The notes: a model not told the origin generated them from the letters alone. A stretch of 64,000 nucleotides of DNA from JAJECS01 sp965198185 (GCA_965198185.1 CBDAOU010000002.1:1798001-1862000), one strand, 5' to 3'. Shown: positions 50,601 through 59,238, counted from the stretch's first letter. Translations and numbers: made by a program.

Positions 50601-51426
50601 TGTCGCACCGCTCGGCGATCGCCACCGTGTTGGCCAGCGCGTCCGGCACGTCGGCGAAGAGCCGGGCCATCTCATCGGGTCCGCGGAGATAGAAGTCGCC
50701 CTCCATGCGCATGCGGGTAGCGTCGGAAAGCGCGCTCCCGGTCTGAATGCAGAGGAGGGTGTCGTGGGCGTCGCGGTGCTCGCGCCGCACGTAGTGCACG
50801 TCGTTGGTCGCCACGAGCGGCAGCCCCAGCCCATCGGCAAGCTCCATCAGGCGCTGGTTCTGCCGGTCGATCGCCGCTTGGTCGGGCTGGCCGCATCGCT
50901 GCATCTCGAGGTAGTAGTTGCCGGGGCCGTAGACATCGGCATGCCAGCGCGCGACCGACTCGGCGCGGGCCATGTCGTTCATCTCGATGGCGCGCATCAA
51001 CTCGCCGGAGGGACACCCGCTGAGGCAGATGAGCCCCTCGCTGTGCTCGCGGAGGAGCTCTCGGTCTACCCGCGGGCGGTAGTAGAAGCCCTCCAGATGG
51101 GCGCGCGAGGTGAGCTTGACGAGGCTGCGATAGCCGGCGACATCACGCGCGAGCAAGGTGAGATGGAAGGCCCGCCGGTCGAGCGTCGCGTCGCGGTCGG
51201 TGCGAGCTCGCGGGGCGACGTAGACCTCGCACCCGATAATGGGCCGGACGCCGGCTTCCTTCGCCGCCAAATAGAAGTCGGCGGCACCGTACATGACGCC
51301 GTGGTCGGTGAGAGCGACGGCGTCCATCCCGAGCTCACGGGTGCGTTCGAGGATCTCGGGGATGCGACAGAACCCGTCGAGCAAGCTGAACTCGCTGTGA
51401 ACGTGCAAATGCGCGAAGTCAGCCAC
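47611..51426 (-). CDS. dnaE: DNA polymerase III subunit alpha
   Basis: A 1271-residue replicative polymerase of the DnaE1 type. The N-terminal PHP domain opens FAHLHVHSEFSLLDG and has ALTDHGVMYG; the catalytic aspartates are in GSMPDVDLDFPSDRR; the helix-hairpin-helix and OB fold follow (VGQTLTVGGLVADVRQ, MAIVTLEDAPGTIEVVVFP). Residues about 1057-1186 form an acidic Ala/Glu/Asp/Pro-rich insert, after which a small folded domain (RVVVLLRRSPDLGHDIDLL) ends the chain. GTG at 51426 has GGGAGG just upstream. No PolC-type exonuclease insert is present. Confidence 0.97.
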   Translation of the reverse strand: MADFAHLHVHSEFSLLDGFCRIPEILERTRELGMDAVALTDHGVMYGAADFYLAAKEAGVRPIIGCEVYVAPRARTDRDATLDRRAFHLTLLARDVAGYRSLVKLTSRAHLEGFYYRPRVDRELLREHSEGLICLSGCPSGELMRAIEMNDMARAESVARWHADVYGPGNYYLEMQRCGQPDQAAIDRQNQRLMELADGLGLPLVATNDVHYVRREHRDAHDTLLCIQTGSALSDATRMRMEGDFYLRGPDEMARLFADVPDALANTVAIAERCDIDLPFGRIAMPELELPEGSDAVGYLRGLAQRGLRTRLSGDVPTAYETRLAYELDVIEQTEFAAYLVLVGDIIRFARKRGMLTAPRGSVNGSLVAFAMGMSDIDPVKHDIMFERFLTVGRKGSMPDVDLDFPSDRREEVIKYITDTYGSDHVAQIVTFGTLAARAAVRDVGRVMELPLPDVDRVAKLIPVNPVNPFTIERSLETVTELQQLYHGNDEIRRLLDRAREVEGVARHASTHAAGLVVSREPLVEHVPLMRSADGQPVAQFTGQTIDRIGILKLDILGLSNFRTITHALELVRRDKGLEIAPQAIPLDDDRAFAMLRAGRTVGMFQLESSGMTSTLRRLQPTTIDDLAAIIALYRPGPMQHIDRYIDTMHGREQPVYPHPKLEPILRETHGVLVYADQVLRVVRELAGYDWDEADRFRKAVGKKIRAALEKERTEFLERAVANGLTQSVAEDVFGLIEPFAGYGFNKAHAVSYAVIAYWTAWLKALYPVQFLTALLVTDSGDLAKVARAKSEAEVLDLEVLAPNVNRSGASFVHRDRQIVFGMGTIKTVGEQAVAEILAARDDGGPFASLADLCGRIDGRVVTRRTLEALAKVGALDALGERNALLEGLESAFKRGQQTRHDRVSGQTSMFEMGVLPASQTDDEQLPDVEAAGNADRRRWEKDLLGLHVSPSPLSNPQVREALRASVDTQIFDLDASHVGQTLTVGGLVADVRQLITQKGDTMAIVTLEDAPGTIEVVVFPRLWAQVGDRLDLDRVIVAAGRLEDRRGSLQLVAENLFPPEPTAAESPDAVTTADEAAPPSLSGTAEDADAGAAAGPSDADLDDDTAADVEAAVNGDDPRATAPAPTSEEDVPAEPSPVVGSVHVQAAGSEYQSSGAEEAPAATENGGAAPEASGESNGAANGGPPRRVVVLLRRSPDLGHDIDLLRRLDDAATAHPGDVPLELHIEASDGALTRLRWRTPVSASPELVAQVAREYDAESVVVERASADPT

Positions 51427-51553
51427 GCGGTGCCTCCCGGATCAGCCGGCGGCAATTGTATGAACCGAACATATTGCGGACAACCGGGCGGGATTTCGAA
51501 GAGCCGCAGTGGGCGCCCCTACGGCAGTCGTCCACCGCGCGCCGGTAGGTCCG

Positions 51554-51559
51554 TAGAAT
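51554..51559 (+). promoter_or_regulatory. Probable -10 element TAGAAT for the MFS gene
   Basis: TAGAATGG lies 50 bases before ATG 51609 and overlaps an in-frame ATG at 51558. That makes 51558 an unlikely translation start. Confidence 0.45.
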
Positions 51560-51608
51560 GGCGGCGCGGTCAAATCTCAGGGGTCTCTGCGTGCTGCGTG
51601 CGACCCGC

Positions 51609-52769
51609 ATGACCCCTTTTCGCTGGCTCGCGGCCGCAAACTTCGCCTTCGGCCTGGCCTTTGGCATCTACGGCACGATCTTCTTCAATTTCATCGGGCA
51701 GGACCTTGGCATCAGCCCCGATGAGCTGGGCCTGCTGGAATCGATCCGCGAAGTTCCGGGCCTGCTGACGGCCGGCATCGCCGCCCTCGTCATGACGGTG
51801 GCGGAGCCCGCGGTGGGGGCCGTGGCGCTGGTGCTCCTGGGGGTGGGGTACGTGAACTACTTCTACGTGGACGGCATCCCGAGCCTGATCCTCTTCTCGC
51901 TCGTGACCAGCGTGGGCTTTCACATGTGGATGCCGATATCGCACACCCTGGCGCTGCGGCTGAGCCGCGTGTCCGAGCAGGGCAGCCGGCTGGGTCAGCT
52001 GCGCGCCGTCGCGGCGGTGGCGAATCTTGCCGGCATCGGGCTCGTGGCGCTGGTGGCCGGCACGAGCGGGCTGCGGCCGCTGTTCATCGTGGCCGGTGTG
52101 GTAGCGATTGCCGGGGCGCTGCTCGTGTTCCGCGTGCGAGGGGTGCCACGCACCCGGCGTCCGCCGCGCATCCTGTTTCGGCGAGCGTACTTGCTGTACT
52201 ACGCGCTGACCTTCCTCGACGGCGCCCGCCGCCACATCTTCATGACCTTTGCGCTATTTCTGCTGGTGCGGGATCACGGATCGCCGGTGCAAACCATCGC
52301 GATCCTCAGCCTCGTGAACGGCGTCATCAGCATCGCCGCCGTGTACCACTTCGGACGCCTGATCGACCGATTCGGCGAGCGCCCGATCCTCATGGTCGCC
52401 TACGGCGCGCTGGCCCTGATCTTCGTGGGCTACGCCGTCATTCCCTTCGTGGCGGCGCTTTTTGTGCTGTATGTGCTGGACAACTTGTTTTTCAGCGCGG
52501 ACACGGGGGTGACGACCTATCTGGGCAAGATCTCCGTCGACCCCTCCGACATCCGCCCAAGCCTTGTCACGGGCATGACGGTGAACCACATCGCGGCGGT
52601 CATCATTCCTATCACCGGCGGAATTCTCTGGGAGGCCTATGGGCACTGGGTCCCGTTCATTGGCGGGGCGATCCTGGCAGTCGCATCGTTGGCGCTGAGT
52701 TCGCGTATCCGGGTGGAGGCGGGAGAAGCCGCTCGGGCAACAGTGACCGAGGCTAAAGCCTCACCCTGA
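51609..52769 (+). CDS. Major facilitator superfamily transporter
   Basis: A 386-residue integral membrane protein with 11-12 hydrophobic helices. It has an early RWLAAANFAFGLAFGIYGTIF helix, a central basic cytoplasmic loop (RVRGVPRTRRPPRILFRRAY) that divides the two six-helix halves, and an MFS-like A-motif variant, GRLIDRFGERPILM, near the start of the second half. Substrate unknown. ATG at 51609 (MTPFRWLAA) fits both the membrane start and the -10-like element; an ATG at 51558 adds 17 residues overlapping that element. It diverges from dnaE. Confidence 0.85.
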   Translation: MTPFRWLAAANFAFGLAFGIYGTIFFNFIGQDLGISPDELGLLESIREVPGLLTAGIAALVMTVAEPAVGAVALVLLGVGYVNYFYVDGIPSLILFSLVTSVGFHMWMPISHTLALRLSRVSEQGSRLGQLRAVAAVANLAGIGLVALVAGTSGLRPLFIVAGVVAIAGALLVFRVRGVPRTRRPPRILFRRAYLLYYALTFLDGARRHIFMTFALFLLVRDHGSPVQTIAILSLVNGVISIAAVYHFGRLIDRFGERPILMVAYGALALIFVGYAVIPFVAALFVLYVLDNLFFSADTGVTTYLGKISVDPSDIRPSLVTGMTVNHIAAVIIPITGGILWEAYGHWVPFIGGAILAVASLALSSRIRVEAGEAARATVTEAKASP

Positions 52770-52789
52770 GCCGCCACGCCGCCTCCGGG

Positions 52790-53911
52790 TTACGGCAGCG
52801 AGTTCCGGTCTGTCCAGTCGATGATCTCGGACGTGAGCATGTAGCTGATCGGCTGATCGTCGGTGCGCAGGGCGAGCCATTGGTCCAGCTTCGCCGCTCG
52901 CAGCGTGCGGGCGTGCTCGGCGCTGAGGGGACGCGAATCGACGCGTTCCGTCACGCGGAGCAGATACCAGCCGAGGTTGCCTTCGAAGGGACCGACAAGC
53001 TCGCCGAGCGGCGCGTCCAACGCCACCAAATCCCAGGCTGGCGAGCGAATGCCGCGCGGAAGCCAGTCGACCACCCCGCCGGCGGAGCGCGACAGGTTGT
53101 CGACCGACACCTCACGCGCCACGTCCTCCATCGCCTCGCCATCCTCGATGCGCTGGATCACGGCGGGAGCGTCTTCCTCGCGGGCGAGCACGATTTCCAC
53201 GGCCCGCAGGTGGGCGGGTGCGGGATCCGCCTGGGCGAACAATTCGTCGGAAAGTTGCCGGCGCCGCACGCTGTCCGCCGCGAATCGCTCAATCAACGCA
53301 GCGTCCAGACCGGTCGCCGTTCGGACGGCTTCGAGCGCGGCGTCGCCGGCGCCTTCGCGTTCCGGCGCTGCGCCCGCGAGCGCCACGATGTGCGCGCGCA
53401 GGTCAGCCGGATCGACGTCACGGCCGTCAGCCGACCAGGCATCTCGGATCAGAGCCGCGTGCGCCAGACGGGAAACACCGTTGAAGACGACGCCCGCGAG
53501 CTGCGCTTGCAGGTCGGCGGCGCGCGCCTCGTAGTCCTCGACCGCATCGCCGGCGTAAAGCGCGGCGAGCTCTTGCTCCAGCTCGTAGCGGCGGAAGGCC
53601 AAGAAGTCGCGGTATTCGCTCACCATGATCGGCTCGGCGCCGACCGTTGCCACAGCCGAGTTCGGCAGGGCGACATACTCAACGTAGAAGGCGTTGCCGA
53701 CCAGGCTCAGCACGATGGCCGCGGCGAGGACGGCCACGACCGTCAACCACTTGGCGGCGGCAGCCGTGCGCTGAGGGCGGCTGAGCATGCGCCAGTCCCG
53801 CAGCGCGACCATGAGGTCGCGCCAGCCGATGGACCCCGTCCGCGGGCGCCGCTCCGCCCGTCGGCGGTCGCGCTCGGCCCGGCGCCGCTGCGCGTGCGTG
53901 CGCGGTGCCAT
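52790..53911 (-). CDS. Membrane-anchored parvulin-type peptidyl-prolyl isomerase
   Basis: A 373-residue extracytoplasmic foldase. A strongly basic N-terminus (THAQRRRAERDRRRAERRPR) precedes one TM anchor near 54-74 (WLTVVAVLAAAIVLSLVGNAF). A SurA/PrsA-like helical region leads to the rotamase domain: LRAVEIVLAREED, VAREVSVDNLSRSAGGVVDWLPRG and GPFEGNLGWYLLRVTER match the parvulin core pattern. It lies 20 bases after rpsR on the same strand and so may share the ribosomal operon transcript. It would help fold exported lipoproteins. Confidence 0.85.
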   Translation of the reverse strand: MAPRTHAQRRRAERDRRRAERRPRTGSIGWRDLMVALRDWRMLSRPQRTAAAAKWLTVVAVLAAAIVLSLVGNAFYVEYVALPNSAVATVGAEPIMVSEYRDFLAFRRYELEQELAALYAGDAVEDYEARAADLQAQLAGVVFNGVSRLAHAALIRDAWSADGRDVDPADLRAHIVALAGAAPEREGAGDAALEAVRTATGLDAALIERFAADSVRRRQLSDELFAQADPAPAHLRAVEIVLAREEDAPAVIQRIEDGEAMEDVAREVSVDNLSRSAGGVVDWLPRGIRSPAWDLVALDAPLGELVGPFEGNLGWYLLRVTERVDSRPLSAEHARTLRAAKLDQWLALRTDDQPISYMLTSEIIDWTDRNSLP

Positions 53912-53931
53912 GCGGGGCCTGCGGCTAGACG

Positions 53932-54318
53932 CTACGCGTGCAGACGGCGACGCACCACGAACGGCAACAGGGCGAGGTAGCGCGCGCGCTTGATGGCGCG
54001 AGCCAACTCACGCTGGTGACGCGCGCAGGTCGACGTCTTGCGGCGCGTCTCGATTCGACCGGAATCGCCGATAAATCGGCGCAGGAGCTGCGCGTTCTTG
54101 AAGTCGATGGGCTCACGCGTCTCACAGAAGTAGCACGCGCGACGGCGAAAGCCTCGCCCGCCGCGGCGCGGCCGTCCGCCTCCACCACCGCCGCCGCCGC
54201 CGCGCCCACCACCCCCGGACGGCCGATTGTCGGCCGGCGTGGGGCGGGCGTCCTCGCGAACCTGCCGTGCCGCAGCGGGAGGACCATCGCCGGCGGCGCC
54301 GGTTCCGCGGTCAGTCAT
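53932..54318 (-). CDS. rpsR: 30S ribosomal protein S18
   Basis: 128 residues; the last 70 are standard S18: ACYFCETREPIDFKNAQLLRRFI, GRIETRRKTSTCARHQ and AIKRARYLALLPFV. The first 57 or so form an extension not found in most S18 proteins, with a Gly/Arg-rich stretch around 35-58 that should be disordered and RNA-binding. ATG at 54318 is used; an internal start cannot be ruled out, but no better one is seen before the core. The gene follows ssb after 27 bases in the normal rpsF-ssb-rpsR order. Confidence 0.95.
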   Translation of the reverse strand: MTDRGTGAAGDGPPAAARQVREDARPTPADNRPSGGGGRGGGGGGGGGRPRRGGRGFRRRACYFCETREPIDFKNAQLLRRFIGDSGRIETRRKTSTCARHQRELARAIKRARYLALLPFVVRRRLHA

Positions 54319-54345
54319 ACGGTGTCATTCCAAATCATTGGGAGA

Positions 54346-54840
54346 TCAGAAGGGCAGATCATCTGCCGTGATCGTTTCATCCGTCTCGGGGCGGCCGCCC
54401 GCCGGCGATTGGCCGCGCTGTTCGCGCCGGTCCTCTCCACCGTCGTCGTCGCGCGGCGGCCCATCGGCGTCGTCTTGCCGGCCGCCAAGCATGATCATGT
54501 CGCGGACGACGAGCTCGGTGGTGGTGCGATCGTTGCCCTCGCGGTCCTGCCACTCGCGCGTCTCCAGGCGACCTTCGAGGTAAACCCGAGCGCCACGCCG
54601 GAGGTATTGATTCGCGATCTCCGCCAGCTGACGCCAAACAACGACGCGGAACCACTCGGTGCGCTCGCGTTGCTCGCCGTCGCGGCTGCGCCACGACTCG
54701 CTGACGGCAACCGAAAAGTTGGCGACCGGCGTGCCGTCCTGCGTGAAGCGCAACTCGGGATCGCGACCGAGATTGCCGATGATCTGCACCTTATTGAGCC
54801 CACGCGAGCGCCCCCGCCGGCGGCCGCCATCTTCGGTCAT
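54346..54840 (-). CDS. ssb: Single-stranded DNA-binding protein
   Basis: A 164-residue SSB. The OB fold begins LNKVQIIGNLGRDPELRFTQ and includes WFRVVVWRQLAEIANQYLRRGARVYLEGRL. The tail is acidic and Gly/Arg-rich and ends DDLPF, the conserved tip that recruits partner enzymes. Its ATG overlaps the rpsF stop (ATGA), so the two are translationally coupled. Confidence 0.97.
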   Translation of the reverse strand: MTEDGGRRRGRSRGLNKVQIIGNLGRDPELRFTQDGTPVANFSVAVSESWRSRDGEQRERTEWFRVVVWRQLAEIANQYLRRGARVYLEGRLETREWQDREGNDRTTTELVVRDMIMLGGRQDDADGPPRDDDGGEDRREQRGQSPAGGRPETDETITADDLPF

Positions 54841-55205
54841 CGCCGCCCATCGCCTTCAGCCGCGAGCGCCGGCGAGAGGTCAAGCTCTTGGCGGGCAACC
54901 AGAAACCGCATCACGTCCTCATTGATGCGCAACGACTGCTCGAGACTATTGATTTGAGCCGGGTCCGCGGAGAACTCAAGCAGCACGTAGTGACCTTCGC
55001 GCTCGCCTTGAATGGAATAAGCGAGCTTGCGCTTGCCCCAGCTGTTGACGCTGTTGACCTCGCCGGACGCCGCACTGATGTGATCGGCGACGGCATCAAT
55101 GTGTGCAGAGGTGAGTGTGGGGATGCGCTCGACGCCATAAATCACGACGAGCGCGTAGTCGCGTGCCAACGGCCCTTCCCACTGGGTTTGCACGGCTCGC
55201 CGCAT
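54837..55205 (-). CDS. rpsF: 30S ribosomal protein S6
   Basis: A 122-residue S6. The core reads YALVVIYGVERIPTLT, then the S6-type GGxVNSVxxWGKRKLAY pattern (here SGEVNSVNSWGKRKLAYSI) and GHYVLLEFSADPAQINSLEQSLRINEDVMRFLV. ATG at 55205 places about 14 residues before the core; the frame opens up to 55274, but that part overlaps the divergent hydrolase gene. No clear Shine-Dalgarno is seen. It is the first gene of the rpsF-ssb-rpsR operon. Confidence 0.95.
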   Translation of the reverse strand: MRRAVQTQWEGPLARDYALVVIYGVERIPTLTSAHIDAVADHISAASGEVNSVNSWGKRKLAYSIQGEREGHYVLLEFSADPAQINSLEQSLRINEDVMRFLVARQELDLSPALAAEGDGRR

Positions 55206-55248
55206 GCGGCCGCGCCGAAAGGGGTCTTGTGTTCGCTGCCATACTAGC

Positions 55249-56211
55249 ATGGGGTTCTTCCGAGACTGGCGCATGGCGTCGTGGTCCCACCTGATCTGGC
55301 TCTCCGCGCTGGCCGGTGGCGCATGGGCGGCGACGCGCGGCCGGCCGCAACCGTTTGACGTCGCAGCACACCTGGACGGCGGAACGCTGCGGCCGGTGAC
55401 GGATGGGCGGCTCTACCATCGCGCCGTCGGCGCCGGACCCGACGTCGTCATGCTGCCGGGGTTCGGCGGCAATGTCAGGACCTGGGAATTCATCACCCCG
55501 CCACTGGCGCAGACGCATCGTGTGCACTGGGTCGACCTACTCGGACACGGCCTTTCCGACAAGCCGGCCTCGGCCGACTACGGCGCCTACACGCAGGCGG
55601 AGCGATTGGAAAAATTGCTCGATGCCGAGGGCCTGGAACGCGTGGTCGTCACGGCGAGCTCGGCCGGCGGCCAACCCGCGGTTGCCCTGGCCGCGCGCCA
55701 TCCAGACCGCGTGGCGGGTTTGGTGCTGGTCGATCCCTTCCTGGTCGCCGGTCCGTTCGTTCGCCTCGGTATCTGGCTCAGCCAGCAACTGCCACGCGCG
55801 GCGGGCGTGATCTTGCGCAACCTGAGCGCGCAGCGCTGGTACGTGCGCCTGGGCAACATGCTGGGCCGACGACATCCCTTCAGCGTGGACCGGGCAACGG
55901 TGGACCGTCAGTACCTGCCCTACGGCGCGCCCGGGTTCTTGGACGCACTGCCGGCCTTGCTTGCCGGCGTGGATCCGGCCCCGGCGCAGGCGTCGATCAG
56001 CGAGGTGCAGTGCCCGGTGCTGCTGATCTGGGGCGCGGCGGATCGCGTGGCCGGTCGCGGTCAGGCTCTGGCCCTGGCGGCAAGTTTCGAGGACGCCGAG
56101 CCTGTGATTCTGGAAGACGCCGGCCACGTGCCTCAGGAGGAAGTGCCCGACCAGGTGGTGGCATGCATGCGGCCGTTCCTCGAGCGCGTGCAGCGCGGGA
56201 GCCAGTCGTAG
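55249..56211 (+). CDS. Alpha/beta hydrolase
   Basis: A 320-residue alpha/beta-hydrolase fold protein. An N-terminal hydrophobic stretch (WSHLIWLSALAGGAWAA) may anchor it. The oxyanion region is MLPGFGGNVRTW, the DLLGHGLSDKP block follows, the nucleophile elbow is ASSAGG (Ala for the first Gly of GxSxG), and the acid and base are in LLIWGAADRV and EDAGHVPQEE. Substrate unknown. ATG at 55249 is used. Only 43 bases separate it from the divergent rpsF start, so their promoters must overlap. Confidence 0.85.
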   Translation: MGFFRDWRMASWSHLIWLSALAGGAWAATRGRPQPFDVAAHLDGGTLRPVTDGRLYHRAVGAGPDVVMLPGFGGNVRTWEFITPPLAQTHRVHWVDLLGHGLSDKPASADYGAYTQAERLEKLLDAEGLERVVVTASSAGGQPAVALAARHPDRVAGLVLVDPFLVAGPFVRLGIWLSQQLPRAAGVILRNLSAQRWYVRLGNMLGRRHPFSVDRATVDRQYLPYGAPGFLDALPALLAGVDPAPAQASISEVQCPVLLIWGAADRVAGRGQALALAASFEDAEPVILEDAGHVPQEEVPDQVVACMRPFLERVQRGSQS

Positions 56212-56287
56212 CGCACCGAAGGTCAGGCACCGCCCGCGAAGCACGACGACGCCGAAACCAATGGCCACCGCGCTAGTCTGACTCGCG

Positions 56288-57013
56288 ATGGTCACGGAAC
56301 CGCTGAGCCAGGATGAGGCGAACGTCGCCGCCCTCGGAGACCTCGAGCGGCGCATCACCCACTGCCGGCGCTGTCCGCGATTGGTGGCGTGGCGTGAGCA
56401 AACGGCGCGCGAGAAGCGCGCGGCCTATCGCGCCGAAACCTATTGGGGGCGGCCGGTGCCCGGCTTCGGCGACCCGACGGCCCGGATTCTCATCGTCGGT
56501 CTGGCGCCCGCGGCGCATGGGGGCAATCGCACGGGCCGGGTGTTCACCGGCGACCGCTCGGGCGATTTTCTCTTCAGCGCCCTGCACCGGGCGGGTCTTG
56601 CCAACCAGCCGACGAGCACGCGGGCCGGAGACGGCTTGCAGCTGCAAAACGCATTCGTCACCGCCACCGTCAGATGTGCGCCGCCGGGAAACAAGCCGAC
56701 GACCGAGGAGCGCGAGACCTGCCGTCCCTACCTGGAGTCCGAGCTCGATTTGCTGCCCCGCGCCCGCGTGCTGGTCGCCCTAGGGGGGTATGCCTGGTCG
56801 CAGTTGCTGCGCATCTGCCGCGCCCGCGGCGACCGACCAGAAACTCCGGCACCGCGATTCAGCCACGGCGCCCAGGTGCACCTGGGCGATCGCGCGCTGT
56901 TGGGGTCGTATCACCCCAGCCAGCAGAACACGTTTACCGGCCGTCTCACGCCGGCCATGCTTGACGAGGTGCTAGCGCGCGCGGTGGCTCTGGCGGGCGG
57001 CGCCGCGCCGTAG
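56288..57013 (+). CDS. Uracil-DNA glycosylase, family 5 (UdgB-like)
   Basis: A 241-residue iron-sulfur uracil-DNA glycosylase. The active-site loop is VGLAPAAHGGNRTGRVFTGD, and the family 5 form lacks the polar Asn/Asp seen in family 4. The second motif is YHPSQQNTFTGRLT. Four Cys for the cluster are likely C26 and C29 (HCRRCP) plus those in TVRCAPPGNKPT and ERETCRPYL. The family removes uracil, hypoxanthine and related bases from DNA, useful in warm habitats or GC-rich genomes. It converges on a small membrane protein gene with no gap to spare. Confidence 0.92.
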   Translation: MVTEPLSQDEANVAALGDLERRITHCRRCPRLVAWREQTAREKRAAYRAETYWGRPVPGFGDPTARILIVGLAPAAHGGNRTGRVFTGDRSGDFLFSALHRAGLANQPTSTRAGDGLQLQNAFVTATVRCAPPGNKPTTEERETCRPYLESELDLLPRARVLVALGGYAWSQLLRICRARGDRPETPAPRFSHGAQVHLGDRALLGSYHPSQQNTFTGRLTPAMLDEVLARAVALAGGAAP

Positions 57014-57014
57014 C

Positions 57015-57347
57015 TCAGGCGTCGACGGAATCCGCGGTCGAGGAATCAGTTGCGGTCTTGGGCTCGCGGAACACGGCGGCCAGACTCTGACGCCGGGCCA
57101 CGGCATAAACGAGGAACGCCAGAAACATCAAAAAGACGAGCGCGCCGAAGAGCGCAAAGGCCGCCGCCGCCGCGTACCAAAGCACCGACCAAAACACCAC
57201 CAGCAGCACCACGGCGACGACCGACAGCAGCAGTGGCGCCAGCACGCCCAGTTGAACCCATCCCCTGACGGTTTGAGGCTGGAAGCGCTCGCGCCAGCGC
57301 CTCAATGTCGCCGGAGATTCAGCAGGCGCAGGCCACTGCGACGACAC
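57015..57347 (-). CDS. Small two-TM membrane protein of unknown function
   Basis: A 110-residue protein with two adjacent hydrophobic segments (VLAPLLLSVVAVVLLVVFWSV and AAAFALFGALVFLMFLAFLVYAV), a basic loop after them (ARRQSLAAVFREPK) and an acidic tail. GTG at 57347 lies one base after the mnmG stop, which favours it over upstream codons inside mnmG and suggests co-expression. I do not recognise a family. Confidence 0.65.
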   Translation of the reverse strand: MSSQWPAPAESPATLRRWRERFQPQTVRGWVQLGVLAPLLLSVVAVVLLVVFWSVLWYAAAAAFALFGALVFLMFLAFLVYAVARRQSLAAVFREPKTATDSSTADSVDA

Positions 57348-57348
57348 G

Positions 57349-59238
57349 TCAGCTCGCCATTTCCGCCGGCACCCGCCGCGGCTTGCGCGGGCTGGCAGGC
57401 TGACTTGGTTCCGACCTCGTCCGCCCGGCACCGTCACCGGCCTTCGGCGACGGGGAGGACGCGTCAGTTGACGCCGTGCCACCGGCGGGGCCCGCCACGG
57501 CCGAGCACCGCTTGAGATGGACGAGCAGCACCGCGATGTCCGCCGGGGTCACGCCCTCGATCCGCGCCGCCTGGCCGACCGTCGCCGGCCGGAATTTCTG
57601 AAGTCGAAGGCGCGCTTCGGTTCGCATGCCGTGGATATCAAGGAAGCTGACCGCCGCTGGAATGCGCGCCTGCTCCGTCTCCCGCGCTCGGGCGACCTGC
57701 GCGGCCTGCTGCCGCACATAGCCGGCGTAGCTCACGTCGAACTCCACCGCCGCGGTGGCAGCCGGCACGACTGATGGACCACCGCCCCCGAGTTCGGCGA
57801 CGAGATCCAGAGTGACGCCGGGCCGGCGGAGGAACTCGACGGCGGGCAGCGATTGCGTCACCGGCGGCAGGCCGAGTTGGTCAAGTCGCTCGGCGACCGC
57901 ACGCGTGGCCGGAATGCGAGCGCCGACGAGCCACGCCTTGACCTGCGCGATCTCGTCTTGGGTCCGACGCAGGCGGCGGATCCGGGCCTCACCGGCCAAG
58001 CCCACCCGATGGCCAACCTCGGTGAGCCGCATGTCGGCGCTGTCGTGCCGCAGCAGCAGGCGGTACTCAGCCCGCGACGTGTGCAGACGGTAGGGCTCGG
58101 TGAGGTCTCGACTCACCAGATCGTCGATCATGACGCCAATGTAGGCCTGGTCGCGTCCGAGGACCACGGGCTCGCAGCCGCGAATGGCGCGGCAGGCATT
58201 GATCCCCGCCATGATTCCCTGCGCCGCCGCCTCCTCGTAGCCGGTCGTGCCGTTGATCTGACCGGCCAGGAAGAGGCCGGCGGCGCGCTGCGTCTCGAGG
58301 GTGCGCGTGAGCTGGAACGGCCGGACAAAGTCGTACTCCACCGCATAGCCAAGGCGGATGACCTCAGTGTGACGCAGCGCCGGCACGCTGCGGATCATCT
58401 CGATCTGCACCTCGGCCGGGAGGCTCGTGTTGGCCCCCTGGACGTAGACCTCCGGGGTGTCAAATCCTTCGGGTTCGAGAAACAGGGTGTGCGCGGGCTT
58501 GTCCGCAAAGCGCACGATCTTGTCCTCGATCGAGGGGCAATACCGCGGCCCCGGCACCGTGATTAGGCCGTTGAACATGGGCGCGCGGTGCAGATTCGCG
58601 CGGATGACCGCGTGGGTGCGCTCATTGGTCGCCACGCGATAGCAGGGCATCTGCAACCGCCATCCGGGCGCGGGTACATCGGGATAGGCCGGGTGCAGCG
58701 GCTGCGCCAGCCGTTCCGCGACCGGCACGGGGTCGAAGCTGAAGTGCAGCGGGACTGTCGACCCGTGCTGAACCTCGGTGCGCGAGAAATCGATCGTGCG
58801 CGCGTCCAGGCGCGGGGGCGTGCCGGTCTTGAGCCGGCCGAGATCAAACCCGTGGCGCGCCAGGTCTTCGGCCAGGGCGGTGGCCGGCGCCTCGCCCGCG
58901 CGACCGCCGGGCGTCGACTCGTCACCCCTGATCAGCCGGCCCTTGAGAAACGTGCCGGTGGTCACGATGACGGCTCGGGCCGTGTAGGCGCGGCCGTCCA
59001 CCGTGCGCACGCCAACAACCTGCCAGCACCGTTCGCCGCGCGGGGACAGCTCGCGCCAGACCAGGCCCTCGACCGCGCCCTCCACGAGGTCGAGACCGGG
59101 CTGGCATTCGAGCACCCGCCGCATGGCGACGCTGTAAAGCCGCTTGTCACTTTGCGCACGCAGGGCCCGCACCGCCGGCCCCTTGCCGGTATTCAGCTCG
59201 CGGATTTGGATGAGCGTGCGGTCGGTGTTGCGGCCCAT
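57349..59238 (-). CDS. mnmG: tRNA uridine-5-carboxymethylaminomethyl synthase MnmG, main part
   Basis: 629 residues of MnmG/GidA, which with MnmE modifies the wobble uridine of several tRNAs. Visible blocks are GRNTDRTLIQIRELNTGKGPAV, IVTTGTFLKGR, RLKTGTPPRLD, YCPSIEDKIVRFADK, AGQINGTTGYEEAAAQG and the C-terminal tRNA-binding YAGYVRQQ..RIEGVTPADIAVLL. About 50 extra residues, rich in Ser, Pro and Arg, follow the normal end. The FAD-binding N-terminus lies in another frame (59193-59438). The first ATG of this frame corresponds to the Met in GGEMGRN, so it is not a natural start. Confidence 0.93.
   Translation of the reverse strand: MGRNTDRTLIQIRELNTGKGPAVRALRAQSDKRLYSVAMRRVLECQPGLDLVEGAVEGLVWRELSPRGERCWQVVGVRTVDGRAYTARAVIVTTGTFLKGRLIRGDESTPGGRAGEAPATALAEDLARHGFDLGRLKTGTPPRLDARTIDFSRTEVQHGSTVPLHFSFDPVPVAERLAQPLHPAYPDVPAPGWRLQMPCYRVATNERTHAVIRANLHRAPMFNGLITVPGPRYCPSIEDKIVRFADKPAHTLFLEPEGFDTPEVYVQGANTSLPAEVQIEMIRSVPALRHTEVIRLGYAVEYDFVRPFQLTRTLETQRAAGLFLAGQINGTTGYEEAAAQGIMAGINACRAIRGCEPVVLGRDQAYIGVMIDDLVSRDLTEPYRLHTSRAEYRLLLRHDSADMRLTEVGHRVGLAGEARIRRLRRTQDEIAQVKAWLVGARIPATRAVAERLDQLGLPPVTQSLPAVEFLRRPGVTLDLVAELGGGGPSVVPAATAAVEFDVSYAGYVRQQAAQVARARETEQARIPAAVSFLDIHGMRTEARLRLQKFRPATVGQAARIEGVTPADIAVLLVHLKRCSAVAGPAGGTASTDASSPSPKAGDGAGRTRSEPSQPASPRKPRRVPAEMAS

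Noticed and set aside
49891..51612. Plus-strand open frame of about 570 codons
   Set aside because: It is antisense to dnaE with shadow-type composition.
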